Assembly: GCF_013170805.1 (NCBI RefSeq)
Contig: NZ_CP051293.1
Span: 1,804,001 to 1,868,000 of the forward strand
Source: Mesorhizobium sp. NZP2077
GTDB lineage: Bacteria > Pseudomonadota > Alphaproteobacteria > Rhizobiales > Rhizobiaceae
Direction of reading: 5' to 3'
DNA length: 64,000 bases
Every line of letters starts with the position of its first letter. Position 1 is the stretch's first letter. This document shows positions 54,101 to 61,507 of the stretch, in pieces. The notes below the pieces were generated by a model. The model was not told the DNA's origin, did not search any database, and saw nothing but the letters and a program-made list of their open reading frames with translations. The translations under genes and the position numbers were made by a program.

Positions 54101-56369
54101 TGACCGTTCACATGGTATCGTCGCCCAGGCGGTTGGCGGCGGCGGCGGCGTCGGCGGCACGAGTTCGCTCGCCATGGGTCAGTCTGGCGCCGGCTCACAA
54201 GGCGGCATAGGCGACGCCGCGGCGGCGACGGCCAGCACCGACAGCCAGGTCTGGGTCAAAGGCGCAAGCTCCTATGCCATGTTCGGTCAGAGCGCGACCG
54301 GCCAAGGCAACTCGAACCTCGTCCATCTGACAGCCGAGGGAAGTCTTTTTGCCCAAGGTGCCGATTCGGTCGCGGCGTACGGCGAAAGCACGGCTCAAGG
54401 GACGAAGGGCAACATAACGCTCGACCTGGAGGGCCAATACACGATCGGCGGCGCCAACACCGGCGTGGCGGCCATGCTGGTCGGCGGCCAGAACAACACC
54501 GTCAATAACAACAGCCTGCTCTACGCGATGGGGGCGACGCCGACATTCTCGGTCATGCAGTCCAGTTTCGCCTCGTTCAAAGCGTCGCTGCTGGCTCCCG
54601 GGCCGGTCGTGCCCACTGACGCGATCCTTGAAACTCTGCTCGACGATTTCAGCCCATTCGCTATCACCGGAACGTCGGGCAACGATACGATCAAGAACCA
54701 ACAGAGCGTGGTGGGTCTCGGCCGCGTCATCGGCAACATCGACCTCGGCGGCGGCATCAACGAGTTCGACAATTTCGCCGATTCATCGATGGTTGGTCTC
54801 AAAACCATCAATCTCGGAGCCGGCGGGCTGTTCAAGAATCAGGGCCTGATGACCAACCAGGGTATCGGGGTCGTTGCGACCGTTGCCGTCACCGGTGGAT
54901 TTACCCAGGACGGTACCGGCAGTTTCGTCACCGACATCGACCTGAACAACCAGATCACCGACGCGCTGACATTGACCGGCGCCGGCAATTTCGACGGCAC
55001 GGCAGCGCTGAACTTCCTGTCGATCGACAAGCTGTTCACGCAATACGTGCTGGCGACCGGCTCGTCCATGGCTGACAACTACCTGACGCCGACGACGCCG
55101 CATCCCTATGTCGGCTTCAATTTCCTGACCAAGGTCGACGGCAACGATCTCGTTCTCTACGCCGACAACAAGACCTTCCTCCAACTGGCACAGGACCCGG
55201 GGTCCGGCACCAACGATCCAGGCGTGTTCCAGATGGCGCAGTATCTCGACGACGTCGAGGCCTCGTCCACCCCGGACAATCCAATGGCCCGGCTCATCAA
55301 CATGTTGCGTTTCCTGCCCAGCGAAGAGGAACTGGGCGCTGCGCTGACGCGACTGACACCACATTATGCGGTGCATACGTTCGACATGATCAACCGCGAA
55401 GCCGACATGATGCTGGAAGCGGCGCGCGAGTGCACCGGCGCGCCGGCCTACAAGAATCCGGATGGTCGCTGTGTCTGGGCGTCGATCAGCCCGCAGGCGG
55501 AGTATAGCCGCGATGCCGGTGCGGGGACGACAAGCCGCGACGACGTGCTGAAGACGATGTCGCTTGGCGGCATCGGCGAGGTCGGCCAGAACTGGTCGCT
55601 CGGCGCCACCATCGGCCGTACGGAATTCGATTCCAAGATCGACTTCAACGGCGATCTGCTGTCGGAAACCACCGGCGAGGCCTGGCAGGCATATGCGCTG
55701 GCGAAATATGCCAACAAGAACTACTTCGTCGATTTCGCAGTCGGCGGGGGTACCGGCTCCTTCAAGGGAGAACGCGATACGTATGTCGACCAGGTCGGCT
55801 TCATTCCGGGCGAAACGCTGATCGGCGATTATCTTCCGGAAGAACTGCTGCCCGGCATAGGCAACAGCGTGACCTACACCCAGAAGACCGCCATGTTCGG
55901 CGGCTCGGCGCGGTTCGGCGTAACGCAGCAGATGGGCGTTTTCTACCTGCAGCCGACCTTGCAATTGGACGCGCGCTGGCTGCGTGTTTCGGGCAAGGAA
56001 GAAGGCTCGGTGGCCGCCTTCAACTTCGATGGCTCGGCGAACACATACTATTCGGCGACCCCGGCTTTGGAGATCGGCACCGACATCGCGCTCAGCGATG
56101 TTGCCAGTCTTCGCCTCTACGGAAAGGCCGGAGTGGAGTTTTCCAATAAGGAGTGGGAGATCGAAGGCCGCTTCGCCGCGGCGGAGAATCTGCCCGGCAG
56201 CCCCGCATTGCACTTGACGGAGCCCGTCGATTCGCCGCTCTATCGGGTCGGCGCCGGCCTCGAGCTGAATGGCGTCAATGGCGTCGGCATGTCAGTCAGG
56301 TATAACGGCGCCTTCGGGGAAACGGTCAAACAGAATGCAGTCAGCGCGTCTCTCAAGGTCAGTTTCTAG
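48147..56369 (+). CDS. Giant repeat autotransporter (type Va secretion), 2740 residues
   Basis: A 76-residue extended signal peptide (hydrophobic KRLALLLGATAMVGLFAPSP, cleavage after VHA). The passenger starts with Gly/Asn-rich sequence and from residue 332 to about 2045 holds about 28 tandem repeats of mean 61 residues, each opening with G(I/V)xAQS(I/V)GGGGGNGG and closing with a beta strand such as VDVTNSGxITT. This predicts a long glycine-rich beta-solenoid. Residues about 2050-2420 are typical autotransporter stalk, and about 2440-2740 the 12-strand beta-barrel ending in SASLKVSF. One repeat (16) carries C1259 and C1267. Secreted to the cell surface, probable adhesin or matrix-like fibre. 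The IalB gene follows by 36 nt. Confidence 0.92.
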   Translation: MALLSKRVVARPEFGASTGQESASAYLTGAQAAAPQTESPRRASRRFAIPPKRLALLLGATAMVGLFAPSPGVVHAQVVINHDGAKGDDGASVFGNADGDPGHPSTGPVTDTNTTSGGNQYGGTANGGRGGDGGTVFQPIPPKLEGGNGGRGADGGVVDVTNNATLTGFGIISQANGGRGGDAGWAADFGLSDGGTGGGGGNGGNAKATNALGASVTTTLANRNGMTVEASGGSGGNGGTEVGAIGGGDGGNGGTGGNGGTGEGVNAGDISTQGTLSKGMLVRAAGGVAGDGAGGFGLLSGQGGNGGNPTIGGNATGNNSGNITTIGDYASGMVVQSVGGGGGDGGDSFGVWGGGGSGTAGNDGATATGTNTGTIKTSGVGAIGMLVESVGGGGGDGGGAIGVVSIGGTAGGGGKGGTVNANVGGTITTGVDGSGDGAHGVLAQSVGGGGGNGGFAFSAGATIAVAIGGGGGTGGNGGAVNVNQAGAGANVSTTGNSAIGIIAQSIGGGGGNGGGSLAIGSIVSVAVGGSGSAGGDGDVVTYNIGNATVKTNGTDSTGILAQSVGGGGGNGGFALSGAGVVAVGVGGQGAAGGSGKEVDVTSGGNVETSKDRSVGIIAQSLGGGGGNGGFVVAGSFGATVGVGGSGSKGGDGGEVFFRTPDGGVNQSITTHGTDSAGLIVQSVGGGGGNGGFVGTFATVANLGIGGGAGAAGAGVAVHTTYNGSVETFGERSAGIIVQSIGGGGGNGGGVIGVGLGLTVGIGGNGAGGGGAGAVEYHSASTIITTHEADSAGLIVQSIGGGGGNGGFSFNLSAGAAVGVGGKAGAAGGSNTVTVSIDDGTIHTMNDRSTGILAQSVGGGGGTGGGSVAGSFALNVSIAGKGAGGGAGNIVDVTNGADITTDGIQSHGIQAQSIGGGGGSGGFAIAVGGPSLAVGGAASDGGSAMKVTVTNTGEIKTNQAMSIGILAQAIGGGGGDGGLAGAGGLFTAIGVGGKGGGGGNGGEVVVKNTAAITTKGDLAHGILAQSVGGGGGNGGSAGAVSVGAFVGVGVAVGGDGGAGRDAMEVDVTQVGDITVSGMGAKGIIAQAIGGGGGNGGKAVAGAFSVGLYASAAVAVTLGGDGGDGGSGGVVSVKADGKIDSLTSADGSGGIVAQSIGGGGGNGGRATSIAGAVSDEVAINLGVAIGGSGGNGGQGKTVTVEIGLVSGGEIITHGFQAVGILAQSIGGGGGNGGDTFGGAGGYGNSVTVTASVNIGGKGGGCIGNDPTKCNSAGDVHVTNAMTISTDGDSSSAIVAQSIGGGGGNGGTSTGGSANVGGGDGVNIAANFAMGGGGSKGGFGNTVDVVNSGNLTTTGAFSSGIMAQSIGGGGGIGGSSTAKSYNIGGSSQTSVSVNMGLGGSGGGAADAMKVTVGNTGIINTSGFGSSGIIAMSVGGGGGAAGAASASDEDVGGGSGGGEGDDGQTTVSIGVALALAGGTAGNGGEVSVTNNNSIFTDGAFSYGISASSIGGGGGVGGSASAGASAKYAIGGGIGGAGGSSGFGQHVEVFNQANGFIWTKQENSIGIFAQSVGGGGGSGGAGKSTGSDGGSVDIKMTMGGLGAGGGNGGDVNVENSGTVWTDKANSHGILAQSIGGSGGVGGAAGSATADAETTIGFALGGLGGDGGEGHAVTVKNFASGWIWTQGDNSDGIFAQSIGGGGGAAGGGSTTSGEADTNVSLAVGGLGGKGNTGGRVEVDNYGTITTEGDLSHGIFAQSVGGGGGAAGSASNASTADMTIGVATSTVGGGGANGGYVEVNNDGVISTSGKGAIGIMAQSVGGGGGYTGVVSSDAAGDDSFTLSIGGKGGNGGNGGDVKVTVNGSISTTGDYAHGVVAQSIGGGGGYGGDANGKTSNALAIGGFGGAGGDGGDVTVIRTGTITTTGLGSIAIIAQSVGGGGGFGGAGFGRFGASADGGSGLDNNTVGFKSLGGDKGTGGTVSIIQSGAIETAGDRSHGIVAQAVGGGGGVGGTSSLAMGQSGAGSQGGIGDAAAATASTDSQVWVKGASSYAMFGQSATGQGNSNLVHLTAEGSLFAQGADSVAAYGESTAQGTKGNITLDLEGQYTIGGANTGVAAMLVGGQNNTVNNNSLLYAMGATPTFSVMQSSFASFKASLLAPGPVVPTDAILETLLDDFSPFAITGTSGNDTIKNQQSVVGLGRVIGNIDLGGGINEFDNFADSSMVGLKTINLGAGGLFKNQGLMTNQGIGVVATVAVTGGFTQDGTGSFVTDIDLNNQITDALTLTGAGNFDGTAALNFLSIDKLFTQYVLATGSSMADNYLTPTTPHPYVGFNFLTKVDGNDLVLYADNKTFLQLAQDPGSGTNDPGVFQMAQYLDDVEASSTPDNPMARLINMLRFLPSEEELGAALTRLTPHYAVHTFDMINREADMMLEAARECTGAPAYKNPDGRCVWASISPQAEYSRDAGAGTTSRDDVLKTMSLGGIGEVGQNWSLGATIGRTEFDSKIDFNGDLLSETTGEAWQAYALAKYANKNYFVDFAVGGGTGSFKGERDTYVDQVGFIPGETLIGDYLPEELLPGIGNSVTYTQKTAMFGGSARFGVTQQMGVFYLQPTLQLDARWLRVSGKEEGSVAAFNFDGSANTYYSATPALEIGTDIALSDVASLRLYGKAGVEFSNKEWEIEGRFAAAENLPGSPALHLTEPVDSPLYRVGAGLELNGVNGVGMSVRYNGAFGETVKQNAVSASLKVSF
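49140..54290 (+). repeat. Coding repeat array inside the autotransporter (~28 units of about 184 bp)
   Basis: Each unit holds a GC-rich core encoding AQSxGGGGGNGG. The core DNA (for example CAGTCGGTCGGCGGCGG) is nearly identical between units while the rest diverges, so the array is old but its glycine core is kept alike. It can cause slippage and unequal recombination. Confidence 0.88.
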
Positions 56370-56405
56370 GCTGGTTCGAGACGGAGCCGGGCGGGAGAGG
56401 TCTTG

Positions 56406-56987
56406 ATGAGGAAATACGCGTATTTGGTTGCGGTGCTGGGTGTGGCCTGCATTGTCGGGCTGCCGGCCGTGGCCGCGCAGACCAAGGGCGACAAGGTGGC
56501 GGCGACGCCCGCGCCCGCCGCTGACGCGCCGCAACTGCCCGGCGGGGCATCGGCCTTGTCCGAAACCCATGGCGACTGGACGGTCAATTGCCAGATATCG
56601 GGCACGAACAAGGTCTGCAGCCTGTCGCACCAGCAGTTCAACAAGCAAAGCAACCAGCGGCTGCTGGCGATCGAGCTGTCGAGCAAGACCGGTGACGATG
56701 CGACGGGGACCCTTGCCCTGCCGTTTGGACTGGCTCTCGCCAAGGGCGTTACGCTCACCATCGACGACCAGAAGCTGGACGGCAGCCTGGCGTTCAACAC
56801 CTGCCAGGTGGTCGGCTGCCTGGTGCCGGTGGCGTTCGATGCCAATGTCACACCTCTGCTCAAGAACGGCACGACGCTGAAAATCGACGCCTTTGCCGCC
56901 GACACGGGGCAAGCGGTGAGCTTTTCCATTCCGCTCAACGGTTTTGGCGGGGCGCTTGCCCGCACGGCGGAGCTTTTGTCCAACTGA
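56406..56987 (+). CDS. Invasion-associated locus B (IalB) family secreted protein
   Basis: 193 residues. Signal peptide to about residue 25 (GLPAVAAQ), then the IalB domain beginning SETHGDWTVNCQISGTNKVC with LLAIELSSK, LALPFGLALAKGVTLTIDD and FNTCQVVGCLVPV. Four cysteines may form two disulfides. In Bartonella IalB affects red-cell invasion, but family members are common in free-living rhizobia and their role there is unclear. GGAGAGG precedes the ATG, and the 36-nt gap to the autotransporter suggests the two are co-transcribed. Confidence 0.88.
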   Translation: MRKYAYLVAVLGVACIVGLPAVAAQTKGDKVAATPAPAADAPQLPGGASALSETHGDWTVNCQISGTNKVCSLSHQQFNKQSNQRLLAIELSSKTGDDATGTLALPFGLALAKGVTLTIDDQKLDGSLAFNTCQVVGCLVPVAFDANVTPLLKNGTTLKIDAFAADTGQAVSFSIPLNGFGGALARTAELLSN

Positions 56988-57043
56988 GGGCGGAGATCAC
57001 CGGCGGCAAGAGGGGTTGGCGGAAGGGTTTTCCCGCCAACAGG

Positions 57044-58513
57044 TCAAACAGCGATCGTCTTCAACCGCTCGGCAATGAGGGCGGCGAGCCGCGTCGCCAC
57101 CTCGTCCTTGCTCATTTCGGGCCATTCCTCGACGCCGGTCTTCGACACGATCCGCACCCGGTTGCGATCGCCGCCCATCACGCCTGAAGGGCCGATGCCG
57201 CTTTCATGCGAGACATCGTTTGCGACGATGAAATCGGCACCTTTCTTCCTGAGCTTGGCCTCGGCGTTGCGCAAAAGATCCTGCGTCTCGGCGGCGAAAC
57301 CGATGACCAGGCCGGGCCGTTGGCTGTGATGGCCGACGCCGGCAAGGATGTCGGGGTTCTCGACCATGCGCAGCACCGGCGGGCCTTCACCCGCCACCTT
57401 CTTGATCTTCTCACCGGCCGAATTCTCGCTGCGCCAGTCGGCGACGGCGGCGACGAACACCGCGGCGTCCGCTGGCAGAAGCTGTTCCACCGCATCGTGC
57501 ATTTCCTGCGCACGTTCGACATGGATGGTCTTCACACCGGCCGGGTCGGCAATGCTTACGGGACCCGAGACGAGGCGCACATCGGCGCCGAGCCTGGCCA
57601 ACGCCGCGGCGATGGCGTGGCCCTGCTTGCCGGAGGAGCGGTTGGCGATGTAGCGCACCGGGTCGATCGGCTCGTGTGTCGGGCCGGAGGTGACGATGAT
57701 CTTGCGCCCCGTGAGCGGTTTGAGGCCGGCATCGAGCAGCACTTCGATAGCGGCGACGATCTCCAGCGGCTCGGCCATGCGGCCTTCGCCGGCCTCATTG
57801 CTCTCGGCCATCTCGCCCTTGGCCGGACCCATGAAGGCGATGCCGTCCTTGCCCAATGTCGCGCGATTGCGGCGGGTGGCCGGATGCGCCCACATTCTGG
57901 GGTTCATCGCCGGCGCCATCAGCACCGGCTTATCGGTGGCCAGCAGCACGGTCGAGGCGAGATCGTTGGCATGGCCGTTGGCGAGCTTGGCCATCAGATC
58001 GGCGGTAGCGGGCGCGACCACCAGAAGGTCGGCCTCGCGCGACAGCCTGATGTGGCCGACATCATGCTCGTCATTGCGGTCGAACAATTCGGTGAAGACA
58101 TGGTCGGCCGAGAGCGCGCCGACAGACAGCGTGGTGACGAATTCCTGTGCCGCTGACGTCATCACCACGCGCACTGCCGCGCCGCGCTCGCGCAGCCGGC
58201 GGATCAGGTCGAGCGCCTTGTAGGCGGCGATGCCGCCGCCGATGATGAGCAGGATGCGCTTGCCAGAGACGCTGCCGCGCGGAAGGATCCTGCCCGCAGG
58301 GGCCGCAACAGGAGCCGCTGTACCCTGCGCAATGGTCAACTCGCGCAGGGTCTTTTCGATCTGGTCGATACGGCCGGGTCCGATCTGACCGTCGACTGCG
58401 GCCCGGATCATCACCCGCGCCTGTTCTTCCATCGAGCGGTTGTTCTCCGCCGCCAACCGGCGCAGCATCTCCTTGACCTCATCGTCAAGGTTGCGAATGG
58501 TGATGCTGGCCAT
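57044..58513 (-). CDS. coaBC: RHH-CoaBC fusion: bifunctional phosphopantothenoylcysteine decarboxylase/phosphopantothenate-cysteine ligase with N-terminal FitA-like domain
   Basis: 489 residues, against about 400 for usual CoaBC. Residues 1-40 (ASITIRNLDDEVKEMLRRLA, NNRSMEEQARVMIRAAV) are a ribbon-helix-helix domain of the FitA antitoxin type. A linker (about 41-80) leads to CoaC, a flavodoxin-like decarboxylase with GGGIAAYKALDLIRRL, APATADLMAKLANG and PAMNPRMW, and CoaB with SGPTHEPIDPVRYIANRSSGKQG. It makes 4'-phosphopantetheine from phosphopantothenate, cysteine and CTP. No start codon fits at the natural CoaC start. The neighbouring gene is not a PIN toxin. Downstream of ubiE-ubiB but with its own leader carrying FitA-like half-sites. 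Confidence 0.9.
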   Translation of the reverse strand: MASITIRNLDDEVKEMLRRLAAENNRSMEEQARVMIRAAVDGQIGPGRIDQIEKTLRELTIAQGTAAPVAAPAGRILPRGSVSGKRILLIIGGGIAAYKALDLIRRLRERGAAVRVVMTSAAQEFVTTLSVGALSADHVFTELFDRNDEHDVGHIRLSREADLLVVAPATADLMAKLANGHANDLASTVLLATDKPVLMAPAMNPRMWAHPATRRNRATLGKDGIAFMGPAKGEMAESNEAGEGRMAEPLEIVAAIEVLLDAGLKPLTGRKIIVTSGPTHEPIDPVRYIANRSSGKQGHAIAAALARLGADVRLVSGPVSIADPAGVKTIHVERAQEMHDAVEQLLPADAAVFVAAVADWRSENSAGEKIKKVAGEGPPVLRMVENPDILAGVGHHSQRPGLVIGFAAETQDLLRNAEAKLRKKGADFIVANDVSHESGIGPSGVMGGDRNRVRIVSKTGVEEWPEMSKDEVATRLAALIAERLKTIAV

Positions 58514-58514
58514 G

Positions 58515-58564
58515 TGATTGCACTTTTCTCATCTTAGCCGATGGCGATGATAGCAATGCAATCA
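58515..58564. promoter_or_regulatory. Candidate FitA-type operator in the coaBC promoter
   Basis: Three TGATnGCA-like half-sites lie just before the coaBC ATG: TGATTGCA (58515-58522), TGATAGCA (58548-58555) and its inverted partner TGCAATCA (58557-58564). The last two make a 17-bp palindrome with one mismatch. TGATAGCA is, as I recall, the half-site of the gonococcal FitAB operator. GTGATTGCA/TGCAATCAC is also a perfect 9-bp dyad over the whole 52 bp. Confidence 0.55.
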
Positions 58565-58619
58565 CTGACGAGCAAGCGCGATCGGCGATCGCCAGCGAGC
58601 CTATTTTGGCAATTCGGAA

Positions 58620-58910
58620 TCAGTCTTCTCGGATCGGAAGACCCACCAATTTCCCGGAACCGCTCGTTGGTGGGTTGGCTTCAAGCACAATGTTGACGTA
58701 ACCTGACCACTCTAGATGGCGTTGCGTTAGCGTAACGCGGCGCCCCTCAAACTCGTGGCCCTCGGTCAGCACAATCCCGGCCCAAAGCTTTGGCTCCGAG
58801 CGCTCAAGTTTCATCGTAAAAGCAGCCGGCACCTCGGGACGGAACTCACCTGCAATGAGCCACCCGTAGCCATAGATTGGCTTCACCTCTACGACTGGCA
58901 ACGTGTCCAT
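58620..58910 (-). CDS. Hypothetical protein (96 aa)
   Basis: Sequence begins MDTLPVVEVKPIYGYGWLIA and contains FTMKLERSEPKLWAGIVLTE and ANPPTSGSGKLVGL. No signal peptide or membrane helix; no family recognised. It lies between ubiB and coaBC on the same strand, where many relatives have the two genes adjacent, so it looks like an inserted small gene. Its codon use is less GC-biased than its neighbours. Confidence 0.5.
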   Translation of the reverse strand: MDTLPVVEVKPIYGYGWLIAGEFRPEVPAAFTMKLERSEPKLWAGIVLTEGHEFEGRRVTLTQRHLEWSGYVNIVLEANPPTSGSGKLVGLPIRED

Positions 58911-58954
58911 ACCGCCAAGATAACCCTATCGCTACCCGCTCCACTATCCGGCAA

Positions 58955-60529
58955 TCACAAGATTTTCCACGCAATATAGATCAGCGTCAGCGCGATCACC
59001 CACAGCGCCGCGCGGCCGGAGCGGCTGTAGCGCGCCTCAGCCTTGCCTATGGCGCGGGCGGTGGTCTCGTCGAAGCGCAGCCCGTGCTCGGCCATCAGGT
59101 CGATTTCGCGCGACAGCCGGTCGGTGCGCGCGGCAAGTTCGGGTATCTGGCGGGCCAGCGTCAGCAGCGCCTTGGCGCCGTCGCGCGCATCGATCATCAT
59201 GCCACGCGGGCCAAGGTTGCCGGCAATCCAGCCGCCGACCACCGGCTCGGCCGTCTTCCACATGTTGAAGGCCGGATCGAGCGTGCGCGCCACGCCTTCG
59301 ACCACCACCATGGTCTTTTGCAGCAGGATCAATTCCGGCCTTGTCGCCATGTCGAAGAGCTCGGTCACTTCGAACAGCAGCGTCAGCAGCTTGGCCATGG
59401 AAATGGTCTCTGCCGGCTGGCCGTGGATCGGCTCGCCGATGGCGCGGATCGCTTGCGCGAACGCCGCGACATTGTGCTGACGCGGCACGTAGCCGGCCTC
59501 GAAATGCACTTCGGCAACACGCAGATAATCGCGCCTGATGAAACCGTAGAGGATTTCGGCGAGGAAGCGGCGCTCCTTCTTGCCTAGCCTGCCAGCAATG
59601 CCGAGATCGACGGCGACGATGGTGCCGTTGGCCTCGACGAACAGATTGCCGGGATGCATGTCGGCATGGAAGAAGCCGTCGCGCAAAGTATGGCGCAGGA
59701 ACGACTGGATGAGATTGGCGGCGATCGCCTTCAGGTCGTGGCCGGCGGCTTCGAGGCCCGCGATGTTGTTCATCTTGACGCCGTCGACCCATTCCATGGT
59801 CAGCACGTCGCGGCCCGTGCGTTCCCAGTCGACGTAAGGCACGCGAAAGCCTGGATCGTCCCTGGTGTTCTCGCCAAGCTCCGACAGGGCCGCGGCCTCG
59901 AGGCGCAGGTCCATCTCGATCTTGGTGGTCTGCGCCAACGTCTCTGTCACCTCGACAGGCCGCAACCGGCGCGACGAGGGGATATATTTCTCCTGCAGGC
60001 GGGCGGCGAGGAAATAGCTCTCGAGATCATGGAAGAAGCGGCGGCGCACGCCGGGCCGGATCACCTTCACCGCGACCTTGGTGGCAACGCCGTCATGGAT
60101 GGTTTCGGCGGCATGGACCTGGGCGATCGAGGCTGCCGCGACGGGATCGCCGAACTCGGCGTAGAGATCGCCCACCTTGCGCCCGAGCGAGGCCTCGATG
60201 GCCGCCACCGCCTCGGTCTTCGGAAAGGTGTGCATCTTGTCCTGCAGCATGGCGAGATCGAGCGCCATGTCGTTGCCGACGACGTCGGGCCTTGTCGCCA
60301 GGAACTGGCCGAGCTTGACATAGGACGGGCCGAGCCGGACCACCGCCTTGGCCAGCCGGTCGCTGCGCTCATAAGCCAGCGCGCGGCGGCGGGTGAACAG
60401 CCGCGCCAAACGCCAGCCGAATTTCGGCAGGCCGGACAGTTCCTCGCCCGGCAGCGCGGCGATGACGCCCTCGCGCACCAGCACCCAGCCGGCCCGTGCG
60501 AGCCTGAAACCGGCGCCGACGCTGCTCAT
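58955..60529 (-). CDS. ubiB: UbiB family ABC1 kinase-like protein (ubiquinone biosynthesis)
   Basis: 524 residues. ABC1/UbiB kinase-like fold: KLGQFLATRPD, the Ala-rich loop AAASIAQVHAA and the lysine KVAVKVIRPGV, catalytic-loop HADMHPGNLFV and DLGIAGRL, with a C-terminal single transmembrane helix (LWVIALTLIYIAWKIL). UbiB is an atypical ATPase aiding ubiquinone head-group modification, not itself the hydroxylase. Start at MSSVGAGFRLARAG preferred over a GTG at 60562. It follows ubiE by 67 nt on the same strand. Confidence 0.94.
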   Translation of the reverse strand: MSSVGAGFRLARAGWVLVREGVIAALPGEELSGLPKFGWRLARLFTRRRALAYERSDRLAKAVVRLGPSYVKLGQFLATRPDVVGNDMALDLAMLQDKMHTFPKTEAVAAIEASLGRKVGDLYAEFGDPVAAASIAQVHAAETIHDGVATKVAVKVIRPGVRRRFFHDLESYFLAARLQEKYIPSSRRLRPVEVTETLAQTTKIEMDLRLEAAALSELGENTRDDPGFRVPYVDWERTGRDVLTMEWVDGVKMNNIAGLEAAGHDLKAIAANLIQSFLRHTLRDGFFHADMHPGNLFVEANGTIVAVDLGIAGRLGKKERRFLAEILYGFIRRDYLRVAEVHFEAGYVPRQHNVAAFAQAIRAIGEPIHGQPAETISMAKLLTLLFEVTELFDMATRPELILLQKTMVVVEGVARTLDPAFNMWKTAEPVVGGWIAGNLGPRGMMIDARDGAKALLTLARQIPELAARTDRLSREIDLMAEHGLRFDETTARAIGKAEARYSRSGRAALWVIALTLIYIAWKIL

Positions 60530-60596
60530 GGCTGCACCCAGGCCGAGCCTTGCGGCCGGCACGAGCTATAGCGAGGATGGGAAATGCGGGCCAGCC

Positions 60597-61373
60597 TCAA
60601 AGCTTCCAGCCCGAATGCAGCGCGGCAATACCGCCGGAATAGTTGCGGAAGGAAACGCGGTCGAAGCCGGCGCGGGAAATCATCGCGGCGAAGTTCTGCT
60701 GGTTGGGGAATTTCGCGATGGACTCGACCAGGTAGGAATAGGGCTCGCCGTCGCCGGTGACCATCTTGCCAATCTTCGGGATGGCGTTGAACGACCAGGC
60801 TTCATAGGCCTTGTCGAGCAGCGGCATCTCGACCTCGGAAAATTCGAGGCACAGGAACCGGCCGCCGGGCTTCAGCACGCGGAATGCTTCGCTGAGCGCG
60901 ACATCGATGCGCGGCACGTTGCGGATGCCGAAAGCGATGGTGTAGGCGTCGAAGGTGGCGTCGGCGAAGGGCAGTTCCTCGGCATTGGCCTCGACGAAAT
61001 CGGTGTTGCCGGACAGGCCTTTCTTTTCGGCCCGGTCACGGCCGACACTGAGCATCGAGCCGTTGATGTCGAGCACCGTGGCATGAACATTGCCATGGCT
61101 GGCATCGACGATGCGGAAGGCGATGTCGCCGGTGCCGCCGGCCACATCCAGGACCTTCCAGCCCGCCCGTTTCGGCGGATTGAGCCATGTCACCATGGCA
61201 TCCTTCCACAGCCGGTGCAGGCCGGCCGACATCAGGTCGTTCATCAGGTCGTAGCGGTTGGCGACCTTGTGGAAAACATCGTTGACCAGGGACTGCTTCT
61301 CGCCTTCCCCTACACGCTTGAAACCATAGGAGGTTTCCATGCCGCCCGCGGCCGTGGTTCTCTCAACTGACAT
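60597..61373 (-). CDS. ubiE: UbiE C-methyltransferase (ubiquinone/menaquinone)
   Basis: 258 residues. [20 protein letters not shown] and the SAM motif [16 protein letters not shown], then [20 protein letters not shown] and FSEVEMP. It methylates the ubiquinone precursor ring carbon using SAM. First gene of the ubiE-ubiB pair. A small GC-rich dyad at about 61438-61461 (GCGCGG/CCGCGC) lies in the gap before add. Confidence 0.95.
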   Translation of the reverse strand: MSVERTTAAGGMETSYGFKRVGEGEKQSLVNDVFHKVANRYDLMNDLMSAGLHRLWKDAMVTWLNPPKRAGWKVLDVAGGTGDIAFRIVDASHGNVHATVLDINGSMLSVGRDRAEKKGLSGNTDFVEANAEELPFADATFDAYTIAFGIRNVPRIDVALSEAFRVLKPGGRFLCLEFSEVEMPLLDKAYEAWSFNAIPKIGKMVTGDGEPYSYLVESIAKFPNQQNFAAMISRAGFDRVSFRNYSGGIAALHSGWKL

Positions 61374-61507
61374 TTTTTTGATCCGTCATAAAACCGGCGG
61401 GACCATAGCCGATCGATGCTGTGGGCGCTATTGTTTAAGGCGCGGTGTTCAGCCGCGCTTCCAGGTGGTGGGTTTTCAAGACCTGGACTGACCGACGGGA
61501 TGTTTGA

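Noticed and set aside
49140..54290. Regularly spaced repeats resembling a CRISPR-like array
   Set aside because: The repeats are coding, about 184 bp apart, in one frame with intact autotransporter ends. No cas genes.
57044..58513. Toxin-antitoxin locus based on the FitA-like domain
   Set aside because: No PIN-domain toxin is adjacent; the RHH domain is continuous with CoaBC, so a fusion is the better reading.
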